DNA of 55,989 nucleotides from an uncultured Prevotella sp. GTDB lineage: Bacteria; Bacteroidota; Bacteroidia; Bacteroidales; Bacteroidaceae. The DNA is taken from positions 1-55,989 of the forward strand of contig CALUEX010000016.1 in NCBI GenBank assembly GCA_944319815.1. Reading direction: 5' to 3'. Within the stretch, counting starts at the first letter, position 1. Each line of letters opens with the position of its first letter. This document shows positions 33,405 through 41,769 of the stretch, piece by piece. The position numbers were made by a program, and so were the translations under genes. The notes below the pieces were generated by a model, which made no database searches, was not told where the DNA came from, and worked only from the letters and a program-made list of their open reading frames with translations.

Positions 33405-34967
33405 ATGAAACTAATTGTAAAAAAGGTTTCCGGCGCACTGAAAGCGTGCTGGGCGAGAACAATGGTAACAACTTTCATGCTCTGTGCGGCGGCGGTAGCG
33501 GCCACGGCACAGACCGTAGACGGGCGCGACTTCGGCATCGACGGCTTTGCCGCGTTGCCCGGAAAGACGGGCACGCCGCATTATCTTGCCGGCGGAACCA
33601 CCGGCGGCGAAGGCGGCAAGGTGGTCTACGCCAAGACCTTCCAGCAGCTCAAGGCCTACCTGCAGGCCGAGTCGCCATATATAGTCATCGTTGACCACGA
33701 CATGGACACGGGCATACCATGCTATGTTGACGCCCTGTCAACCGGCCACCTCTGCGACCGCCAGGACGGCTCCGAGGGCGTTAAGACAACATACGGCGAG
33801 CGCGTCATGATAGCGTCAGACAAGACTTTGGTCGGCGTTGCCGACCCTCAGACCGGCCAAGCGCCGCTCTTCTCACGCATCTCGTTCGTGATGCAGTGCT
33901 CAAGCAACGTCATCATACGCAACTGCCGCTTCACTATGGAGGGCGTGCCCATCCTGAAGTCGGGCGAGAACAAAATCGTGGCCTTCCGCGACGGCGTGCA
34001 GAAAGAGGTCGGCGACCCTGACTGCATCAGCATACAGGCCGACGAGAACAGTGCCAAGACCGACTGGGGCGGGCACATCTGGGTAGACCATTGCGACTTC
34101 TTCAACGGCGACGCCGACAACAAGGACCGCTACGACGGCCTGCTCGACTGCAAGAACAACGTGCAGTGGATGACGTTCAGCTACAACCACTTCTACCGTC
34201 ACGACAAGGCCTGCCTCTTCGGCAAGGGCGACAGCGACGTTTTCGACGACTGCCGTACTATCTCGATGCACCACAACTGGTTTGACGACATAGCCGGCTC
34301 GCGCCTCCCCTTGCAGCGCGGCGGCTACCTGCACTACTGCAACAATTACATGACGGGCAGCGAAGACGGCTGGGACGTGCGCACCGGAGCCACCGGCTAC
34401 GTGCAGGCTTGCTACTTCAAGGACAGCAAGGCGCCCATCCGTTCCGACCGCGAAGGCTCTTTGAACATCGACAAGACCGAGGGTTACGACGTAATCTACG
34501 AGAACTGCCGCCGCCTGATGGAGGGTTACGAGAACATCGACGGCGCGAAGGTTGACAAGTCGCTATCCGTGAACCCTACCGATTGGACTCCCACGCAGAC
34601 CGACGCGAATTACAAAGTCAACAGCCTTGACAAGACCGTCGACGTGCCCGCCATAGTGCAGCGTTACGCCGGGGCAGGCAAAATAGAGGTGTGGACGGCC
34701 TACGCCGACGCCCTGCCGACAGAGGACATCAACGAGTATGCTTCTGCAATCAAGGACAACCCCACCGAGCCTACGTATGACGCCGACGGCGACCGCATCA
34801 CCTCCGTGCCCACGGCCATCACGTCCGTGCCCACGGCTGACGCCTCATGCCGCCGCTATTTCACGCCCGGCGGAGTGCGGCTCGCCGTCCCCGTGAAGGG
34901 CGTCAACATCGTGCAGACCGTCTATCAAGACGGCCACGTGTCAACGTCGAAAGTCATCATACGGTAA
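33405..34967 (+). CDS. Secreted pectate lyase, polysaccharide lyase family 1
   Basis: Beta-elimination of polygalacturonate/pectin in the periplasm or outside the cell. The 520-residue protein has a signal peptide (about 1-36, ending AAVAATAQ), then a right-handed beta-helix with PL1 motifs: HIWVDHCDFFN (about 224-234), SYNHFYRHDKACLFGKGDSD and the catalytic region HHNWFDDIAGSRLPLQRGG (about 289-307), whose Arg residues correspond to the catalytic/substrate Arg of PL1. Ca-binding Asp residues are likely in the conserved WVDH and DRYDGLLD stretches. A C-terminal region (about 440-520) ends in a short beta segment that may be a secretion or anchoring tail. No polysaccharide-utilisation (susCD) genes adjoin it, so it may act with a locus elsewhere. 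Confidence 0.9.
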   Translation: MKLIVKKVSGALKACWARTMVTTFMLCAAAVAATAQTVDGRDFGIDGFAALPGKTGTPHYLAGGTTGGEGGKVVYAKTFQQLKAYLQAESPYIVIVDHDMDTGIPCYVDALSTGHLCDRQDGSEGVKTTYGERVMIASDKTLVGVADPQTGQAPLFSRISFVMQCSSNVIIRNCRFTMEGVPILKSGENKIVAFRDGVQKEVGDPDCISIQADENSAKTDWGGHIWVDHCDFFNGDADNKDRYDGLLDCKNNVQWMTFSYNHFYRHDKACLFGKGDSDVFDDCRTISMHHNWFDDIAGSRLPLQRGGYLHYCNNYMTGSEDGWDVRTGATGYVQACYFKDSKAPIRSDREGSLNIDKTEGYDVIYENCRRLMEGYENIDGAKVDKSLSVNPTDWTPTQTDANYKVNSLDKTVDVPAIVQRYAGAGKIEVWTAYADALPTEDINEYASAIKDNPTEPTYDADGDRITSVPTAITSVPTADASCRRYFTPGGVRLAVPVKGVNIVQTVYQDGHVSTSKVIIR

Positions 34968-34998
34968 AGCCGCCCCGCCTCACACGGCCTACGGCTGC

Positions 34999-35082
34999 GT
35001 AAAAGGGCACCTTTTGCATTGCGAAAGGTGCCCTTTTGTCGTGCGTTTTGATACGTTTTGCGCGGCAATAGGTATCCTTTCG
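34999..35082. repeat. AAGGGCACCTTTTGC palindrome array (family 1)
   Basis: GTAAAAGGGCACCTTTTGC with GCGAAAGGTGCCCTTTTG, then degenerate GATACGTTTTGCGC and GGTATCCTTTCG. Located 32 bases after the pectate lyase stop. Confidence 0.85.
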
Positions 35083-35184
35083 TCCGCTTGCCTTTTTCCG
35101 GCCTTGCGTCGTTCAGTGCTGGCGGGCGTGAAAAATGTTGCAAGTTTTTCTTCAGGCAAAGGCTTTATAATAAAATAAATTTAC

Positions 35185-35192
35185 TACTTTTG
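35185..35192 (+). promoter_or_regulatory. Bacteroidota -7 box for the structured RNA
   Basis: TACTTTTG, exact TAnnTTTG match, placed so that transcription would begin near 35199, just at the first stem of the RNA candidate. Confidence 0.6.
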
Positions 35193-35198
35193 CACTGT

Positions 35199-35510
35199 CA
35201 CACACGCTGAAGCTCGCAAGGGTGGAGGGGTGGTGGCGGACATATATGGAAGGCGTTTACTATGTAACGCTTTGTTCTTGGCGGTCTGAAATCTGGCAGT
35301 TTCGAGTCCCAGTCAATGACAAGGCAACGGTAGATGCCCTATGTCGGGTATGTATTTATCCCGCTTCGTGTGACAGCCCTTATTGTAGGCTGTCGCCAAG
35401 CGTGGCGTACATATCGGCGTGGGCTTCAGCGTTGCTCGTCCTGACTGGGAGGGCAATGCCAGAGCCTCAGACCGTGGGACGGGCAGACAGGTAAGTTCCC
35501 ACGCTTTTTT
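35199..35510 (+). ncRNA. Structured, probably pseudoknotted non-coding RNA, family not recognised
   Basis: About 310 bases between a -7 box (35185) and a terminator (35473-35510), with no credible reading frame. Perfect long-range pairs are visible: ACGCTGAAGC (35204-35213) with GCTTCAGCGT (35423-35432), CTTGGCG (35277-35283) with CGCCAAG (35394-35400), and CCCAGTCA (35308-35315) with TGACTGGG (35442-35449); the last crosses the first, which implies a pseudoknot. Local hairpins: GCGTT/AACGC (35253-35270) and GACAGCC/GGCTGTC (35372-35394). It lacks the conserved RNase P, tmRNA tag and SRP signatures I know. A known Bacteroidales RNA family (for example 6S-like or Bacteroidales-1) remains possible. 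It precedes two small genes and an LRR gene, from which the terminator should separate it. Confidence 0.65.
35473..35510 (+). terminator. Terminator of the structured RNA
   Basis: CGTGGGA (35473-35479) pairs with TCCCACG (35497-35503), followed by CTTTTTT. Confidence 0.75.
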
Positions 35511-35582
35511 CGTTTATGTACCTAACCTAATTTCTTTTTATTAACTGCCTTGACGGGAATTATAGGCATAAAGACTAAAAGT

Positions 35583-35861
35583 ATGAAAGAGATTGACGAA
35601 AATGAGTATGAGAAACTCCGCACTGTGACCAAGTTCTTAGGGCGCGTGCATCCCCATTCGGAGAAGAACGTGATTTATTATTACCGGGCAGACGATGGTG
35701 CAGCCTTGCCTACCCGCTACGAAATCCTTGCTTTTCTCTCACGCAGTCATGCCGATATGGACGACACGTTTGACGTAATCTGCCATTGGGATAGCCCTGA
35801 AATAGTGGCCGTGAAATTTCCTAAAGGTGAGGAATGTGAAAATGAAAAAGCGCAGGGTTAG
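35583..35861 (+). CDS. Small acidic protein, unknown function
   Basis: A 92-residue soluble protein that I do not recognise, starting MKEIDENEYEKLRTVTKFLG from ATG 35583. An in-frame ATG at 35550 adds 11 residues but lacks an A-rich leader; GACTAAAAGT precedes 35583. Predicted alpha/beta with no signal peptide or membrane segment; notable residues include Tyr-rich VIYYYRADD and the C-terminal acidic/lysine tail GEECENEKAQG. Its start resembles that of the next small gene (MKLINGKEYDAF), and both contain a RVH motif near residue 21-23, so the pair may be diverged relatives. Codons are less GC-rich than the flanking core genes. Probably co-transcribed with the next two genes. Confidence 0.65.
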   Translation: MKEIDENEYEKLRTVTKFLGRVHPHSEKNVIYYYRADDGAALPTRYEILAFLSRSHADMDDTFDVICHWDSPEIVAVKFPKGEECENEKAQG

Positions 35862-35910
35862 TGTTGCTTTGCACACCTTAAATTGTTAACAATTTAAAAC
35901 ATGGTTGAAT

Positions 35911-36153
35911 ATGAAGCTAATTAATGGAAAAGAGTACGATGCTTTTGTTGCCGAGAAACTTTATTTGCCCGTTAGGGTTCATAATAATGTTTTGGACGAA
36001 GACAAGTACGTTTTGTTAGACCCCACGGAAGTTGAAAAAATGGATTTGAACGCCATACGAGACTTCATTCGAAGTCTGTATGCCTCTAAGTTTGAGCCAA
36101 ATAACGGCGAGTTTACAATCTATTATTATGGTAAAAATCGTAAAACGCTATGA
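35911..36153 (+). CDS. Small protein, unknown function, coupled to the LRR gene
   Basis: An 80-residue protein, MKLINGKEYDAFVAEKLYLP, with no signal peptide or membrane segment. Start chosen at ATG 35911; an upstream TTG at 35905 is in frame but weaker. It ends FTIYYYGKNRKTL, and its stop overlaps the start of the LRR gene (ATGA at 36150-36153), a sign of translational coupling. The RVHNN segment and the YYY motif recall the previous small protein. No family recognised; a chaperone, immunity or regulatory partner of the secreted LRR protein is possible but not shown. Base composition is AT-rich relative to neighbours, suggesting acquired DNA. Confidence 0.65.
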   Translation: MKLINGKEYDAFVAEKLYLPVRVHNNVLDEDKYVLLDPTEVEKMDLNAIRDFIRSLYASKFEPNNGEFTIYYYGKNRKTL

Positions 36154-37841
36154 AACGGTTTATCTTAAAATCATTGCTGCTTATCACGATGCTGACAAGT
36201 GCAGCATCGGCGTCGGCCTACGACTTCACGGTTGACGGGATATATTATACTATCACGTCCTTTACGGATTTGACCTGCGCCGTGACGAGTGATGATGTTA
36301 ATGACACCAAATATTCCGGCGATATAGTCATACCCGAACAGGTGACGTATAATGGTCGCACGCTGACCGTCACCTCTATCGGCAGTAGCGCGTTCAAAGG
36401 TTGTACCGGCCTGACGAGCGTGGGCATCCCGAACTCCGTCACCTCCATCGGCGAGTCTGCGTTCTCTGGTTGTTCCAGTCTGACGAGCGTGGGCATCCCG
36501 AACTCCGTCACCTCCATCGGCAAGTCTGCGTTCTCTGGTTGTTCTAACCTGACGAGCGTGAGCATCCCGAACTCCGTCACCTCCATCGGCGATTATGCGT
36601 TCTATGGTTGTTCCGGCCTGACGAGCGTGAGCATCCCGAACTCCGTCACCTCCATCGGCAATTCTGCGTTCAGCGGTTGTTCCGGCTTGACGAGCGTGAG
36701 CATCCCGAACTCTGTCACCTCCATCGGCGATTTTGCGTTCAGCCGTTGTTCCGGCTTGACGAGCGTGAGCATCCCGAACTCTGTCACCTCCATCAGATAT
36801 TCTGCGTTCTCTGGTTGTTCTAACCTGACGAGCGTAAGCATCGGTAACTCCGTCGTCTCCATCGGTGATGCTGCTTTCAGTGGTTGTTCCAGCCTGACGA
36901 GCGTAAGCATCCCGAACTCCGTTACCGAAATCGGCAATACTGCGTTTGACGGCTGTTCTGGCCTGAAAAGGTTGACGATAGAGGAAGGAACGGAGACTTT
37001 AAGTTTAGGATATAATTCTACATCGCGTGAAGGAGAAGGCTTATTTTATGATTGTCCCCTTGAAACCCTATATTTAGGACGGAATCTTCGATATTCAGAG
37101 TCTTATGGCTATGGCTATTCTCCATTTCGAGGTATTGAAAGCCTTGCCGAAGTAACGGTAGGTAGCTCAGTTACCTCACTCGGTAATTATCTGTTTAGGG
37201 ATTGTACAGGCTTAAAAAAGTTGACGATAGAGGAAGGAACGGAGACTTTAAGTTTAGGATATAATTTCTCTGCTAATCCCATAGGAGAAGGCTTATTTTA
37301 TGATTGTCCTCTTGAAACTCTATATTTAGGACGGAATCTTGAATATGACTACTCGAGATTCTGTGGTTATTCCCCTTTTTACGGCAAAACAAGCCTTACC
37401 GAATTAACAATCGGCAGTGCTGTTACTTTAGTTGGTTCGATAAGTGGGTGTAGCAATATAATGACGATTTACTCCTATGCCACAACGCCACCAAGGCTGG
37501 GAGTATTTACCAATCAGCAGTATATGAATGCAAAGGTGTACGTGCCGCAAGGCTCGCTCGCCGCTTACCAAGCCGCCGACGTATGGATGAACTTCTGGGG
37601 GTTGCAGGAGTTTGACCCGACAGGCATCTCCGGCGTTGAGGCTGCAACGGGGCTTGACGTAAGCGTCAGCGACGGCTGCATCGTGGTAGACAACGCCACG
37701 GGGCGCGTAACCGTCTACAGCATATCGGGCGCAGCCGTGGCAAGCGGCAATGCCGATGGCGGCAGCATAAGCATAGCCGTGCCCGGTCATGGCGTCTACA
37801 TCGTCAGGGTAGGCAGCAAGACCGTGAAGGTATGCCTGTAA
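36150..37841 (+). CDS. BspA-like secreted leucine-rich repeat protein
   Basis: A 563-residue surface or secreted protein of the BspA/LRR_5 (Treponema-type) group, known to bind host matrix proteins in Tannerella and Prevotella relatives. A signal peptide (1-24, LTSAASASAYDF) is followed by about nine near-identical 23-residue repeats (about residues 70-275, consensus LTSVSIPNSVTSIGDYAF.GCSG), two copies of a longer unit beginning LTIEEGTETLSLGYN (about 275 and 357), and a C-terminal domain (about 490-563) ending VYIVRVGSKTVKVCL that resembles a T9SS type A sorting domain. It overlaps the upstream small gene by 4 bases. Repeats are highly similar at DNA level, so the copy number is probably variable. 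Ligand unknown. Confidence 0.9.
   Translation: MKRFILKSLLLITMLTSAASASAYDFTVDGIYYTITSFTDLTCAVTSDDVNDTKYSGDIVIPEQVTYNGRTLTVTSIGSSAFKGCTGLTSVGIPNSVTSIGESAFSGCSSLTSVGIPNSVTSIGKSAFSGCSNLTSVSIPNSVTSIGDYAFYGCSGLTSVSIPNSVTSIGNSAFSGCSGLTSVSIPNSVTSIGDFAFSRCSGLTSVSIPNSVTSIRYSAFSGCSNLTSVSIGNSVVSIGDAAFSGCSSLTSVSIPNSVTEIGNTAFDGCSGLKRLTIEEGTETLSLGYNSTSREGEGLFYDCPLETLYLGRNLRYSESYGYGYSPFRGIESLAEVTVGSSVTSLGNYLFRDCTGLKKLTIEEGTETLSLGYNFSANPIGEGLFYDCPLETLYLGRNLEYDYSRFCGYSPFYGKTSLTELTIGSAVTLVGSISGCSNIMTIYSYATTPPRLGVFTNQQYMNAKVYVPQGSLAAYQAADVWMNFWGLQEFDPTGISGVEAATGLDVSVSDGCIVVDNATGRVTVYSISGAAVASGNADGGSISIAVPGHGVYIVRVGSKTVKVCL
36390..36960 (+). repeat. 69-bp tandem repeats inside the LRR gene
   Basis: Near-identical 69-base units containing GACGAGCGTGAGCATCCCGA and CTCCGTCACCTCCATCGGC recur from about 36410 to 36950. 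Differences are concentrated in a few codons around AAGTCT/GATTAT/AATTCT before GCGTTC. Confidence 0.9.
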
Positions 37842-38016
37842 GGGCAATGAGGAAACTCATCTCTGTAGAGGAGATAGAGTAGATGAAGATTAGTTCATGT
37901 AGATTAACTTATTTATTAAATTAAACATCTTTATTTTTATGGATGATTTTTATTTAATGATGCTTGTAGCATTTATGGCTAAATCAATATCAATAGTCAT
38001 AAATGTCTATAAGGGC

Positions 38017-38240
38017 ACAGGAAAGTAATCTGGCCTGCGATAAGGGCAACCTTATCGGGTCCGCTAAGATTAGCGACGCTAATCAGATTCGGTAACTGGC
38101 GAAAGGAGTAGAGCCTTTGTAGGCGGCAAGCCGCTTCGCCTGTTAGCTATCAAGTCAAGGCATGGATGTCTACTTAAGTGTCTTTAGCAGAGATGCGTAG
38201 GCAGTGGCTGCACCATGAGGTGTAGCCACTTTTTATTTTA
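38017..38240 (+). ncRNA. Structured non-coding RNA candidate downstream of the LRR gene
   Basis: A stretch without a reading frame but dense in stems: GATAAGG-GCAA-CCTTATC (38039-38056, GNRA tetraloop), GATTAGC-GAC-GCTAATC (38068-38084), a GGCGGCAAGCCGC region (38122-38140), and a final 12-bp terminator AGTGGCTGCACC (38203-38214) with GGTGTAGCCACT (38219-38230) and TTTTTATTTT. No TAnnTTTG box was found directly upstream, so it could be a processed 3-prime part of the LRR transcript. I do not recognise the family. Confidence 0.5.
38203..38240 (+). terminator. Strong terminator of the LRR/RNA unit
   Basis: AGTGGCTGCACC/GGTGTAGCCACT stem (one wobble), ATGA loop and TTTTTATTTT tail. Confidence 0.85.
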
Positions 38241-38400
38241 TGAATGTCCGCAATTAGCCAACACCCGTTGTAGGGACATAATTCATTATGTCCGCACGCC
38301 ACGAAGGGGCGTATGTCGGAATACTGCGTAATACGTTTCTGCGAAACGTGCGGACATAATAAATTATGTCCCTACAATTGGCGGTTTGCGGACATTCATT
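38240..38400. mobile_element. MITE-like element, TGTAGGGACATAAT ends (family 3)
   Basis: Core 38269-38376 has inverted ends of 30 bp with one mismatch (TGTAGGGACATAATTCATTA at the left). An outer inverted pair ATGAATGTCCGC (38240-38251) and GCGGACATTCAT (38388-38399) suggests a larger or nested element. No coding capacity. Confidence 0.8.
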
Positions 38401-38608
38401 TGTTTTATCCTTTTTGCGTTCAATAAGCCGCAAAATTTGCAGCTTATTGAACGCAAAACTGTATATTTGCAGAAAATATGGGGTAATGTATTTGTCTTGG
38501 CACACCCTTTTGCCTTAACCCATGGCTTCCGCTAACACCTTATATTAATATTAAATTAATATCCACAAAATCCCAACTGTCGTTAATAAGACATAAGCCA
38601 ACAAGGCT

Positions 38609-38668
38609 ATTGTCTTTAACTCCTTAGCGACCGTAGGGAGCGATAACTACTTTAACTCCTTTAACTTC
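38609..38668. repeat. TTAACTCC leader repeat (family 4) upstream of guaB
   Basis: TCTTTAACTCCTTAGCGACC, AGCGATAACTACTTTAACTC and CTTTAACTTC. With the RNA candidate and the MITE it accounts for most of the 947-base gap 37842-38788. Confidence 0.75.
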
Positions 38669-38755
38669 TGTTGAATGGACGCTTTGCGGACATTCAAATA
38701 TATTAATTATTGTGAGAAAAACGTGAATAACGCAACACGAATGGATTTTTTTTGC

Positions 38756-38763
38756 TAAATTTG
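38756..38763 (+). promoter_or_regulatory. Bacteroidota -7 box for guaB
   Basis: TAAATTTG, exact TAnnTTTG match, 26 bases before the guaB ATG. Confidence 0.6.
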
Positions 38764-38785
38764 CACGCAATAAATTTTCAAGTAA

Positions 38786-40267
<1,482 letters not shown>

Positions 40268-40332
40268 TCAACGGTCTACCGGCCTGCGACGGTGCGGCGT
40301 AAAGTGCTTATACAGAATGTTTTGATATAGAA

Positions 40333-41766
40333 ATGAAATTCTTGAATCTTATCGCGGCCATGCTCCTTTGCGGGAGCATGGCTTATGCGCAACAGGGCGA
40401 CCCCGTGGTGATGAAAATCAACGGCGTGCCCGTAACGCGCTCGGAGTTTGAGTATTCTTACAACAAGAACAACACGGAAGACGTGATTGACCGCAAGTCG
40501 GTGGAGGACTACGTAGACCTTTTCATAAACTATAAATTGAAGGTGGCGGCGGCCTACGATGCCAAGTTGGACACTCTTAGTTCTTTCAAAAAGGAGTTTG
40601 CCATGTACCGCGACCAGGAGGTGCGTCCCGCTTTTGCTGACAGCGCGGCCATGCTGGCCGAGGCGCATGAGGTGTACGACCGCACAAAAGAGCACATCGG
40701 CCCGCGCGGACTTATCAAGCCGGCCCATATATTGATGTATGTGGCGCAAAAAGCTCCGGCGGCTGAGGTGGAGAAAGCTCGCCAGAGGGCAGACTCTATA
40801 TATAATGTACTGAAGGGCGGAGCCGATTTTGCCGAGCTTGCACGCAAGTATTCGCAAGACCCGGGGTCGGCGAAGAACGGCGGTGAGCTGCCTTGGCTGC
40901 AGCCGGGACAGACTCTTAAAGAGTTTGAAGACGCTGCGTATGCCTTGCAACCCGGCCAGATGAGTGGCGTGGTGCAGTCGCCTGTGGGGTTCCACATTAT
41001 CCTTATGAAGGAGCGCAAGCAGCTTGAACCGTTCGATACGCTCAAGAATAACATCCTGCGCTTCATCGAGATGCGCGGCTTGCGCGAGAGCGTCATCGAC
41101 AAGCAGATTGACAAGCTGGTCAAGGCTTCGGGCGGAACCAAGACCAAGGAAGATGTCATCGCCGATAAGCAGAGGGAACTTGAGGCCAAGGACCCGTCAC
41201 TGAAATACCTTATTGGTGAGTATCACGACGGTCTGTTGCTTTATGAAATCAGCAACCGCACCGTGTGGGAGAAGGCTGCCAACGACGAAAAAGGCCTTGA
41301 GGAATTTTTCAACAAGAACAAGAAACGCTATTATTGGACGGAACCGAGGTACAAGGGCATGGTTTACCACGTTAAGCAGAAGGCCGACGTTGACTCCGTG
41401 CGCGAGTGTGTAAAGGATATTCCGTTCGACGAGTGGGCTGAAGTGCTGCGCACGACGTTCAACAGCGACTCCGTTTTGAGAATCCGTGTGGAGAAAGGAA
41501 TATTCAAGGAAGGCGACAATGCTTTCATTGACAAGATGGTGTTCAAGAAGGACACAACCGTATCCCAGCTCAAGGATTTCCCCATAGATGCCGTTTACGG
41601 TAAGTTGCTCAAGAAAAAGCCTGAGAGCTACAAGGACGTGCGCGGCCTCGTGACGGCGGACTATCAGGAGATGCTTGAGAAACAATGGGTGGCCGAGCTT
41701 CGCAAGAAATATCCCTTCGAGGTGTACAAGGACGTGTTGGAAACAGTAAACAAGCATGGTAAATAA
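40333..41766 (+). CDS. Periplasmic peptidylprolyl isomerase, parvulin type
   Basis: A 477-residue exported foldase. Signal peptide 1-19 (LLCGSMAYAQ); one clear PpiC/parvulin domain (about residues 133-235, with HILMYVAQ, FAELARKYSQDPGSAKNGGELPWLQPGQ and GFHIILMKER); the remaining C-terminal half is a second, diverged PPIase-like or chaperone module. The overall plan resembles PpiD/SurA-like proteins. It is followed 3 bases later by a SurA-like gene and then by an OstA-like gene, so the group probably serves outer-membrane protein and LPS assembly. Gene name not assigned, because Bacteroidales have several such paralogues. Confidence 0.9.
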   Translation: MKFLNLIAAMLLCGSMAYAQQGDPVVMKINGVPVTRSEFEYSYNKNNTEDVIDRKSVEDYVDLFINYKLKVAAAYDAKLDTLSSFKKEFAMYRDQEVRPAFADSAAMLAEAHEVYDRTKEHIGPRGLIKPAHILMYVAQKAPAAEVEKARQRADSIYNVLKGGADFAELARKYSQDPGSAKNGGELPWLQPGQTLKEFEDAAYALQPGQMSGVVQSPVGFHIILMKERKQLEPFDTLKNNILRFIEMRGLRESVIDKQIDKLVKASGGTKTKEDVIADKQRELEAKDPSLKYLIGEYHDGLLLYEISNRTVWEKAANDEKGLEEFFNKNKKRYYWTEPRYKGMVYHVKQKADVDSVRECVKDIPFDEWAEVLRTTFNSDSVLRIRVEKGIFKEGDNAFIDKMVFKKDTTVSQLKDFPIDAVYGKLLKKKPESYKDVRGLVTADYQEMLEKQWVAELRKKYPFEVYKDVLETVNKHGK

Positions 41767-41769
41767 GAT

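Noticed and set aside
35222-35494. Open frame of 90 codons in the structured RNA
   Set aside because: It overlaps the paired segments and the terminator of the RNA candidate; no leader and unlikely composition.
35199-35510. RNase P RNA or tmRNA
   Set aside because: No GAGGAAAGTCC-type core of RNase P, and no tag frame or tRNA-like 3-prime end of tmRNA.
36390-36960. CRISPR array
   Set aside because: The 69-bp periodicity lies within a coding frame and encodes LRR repeats; no spacers.
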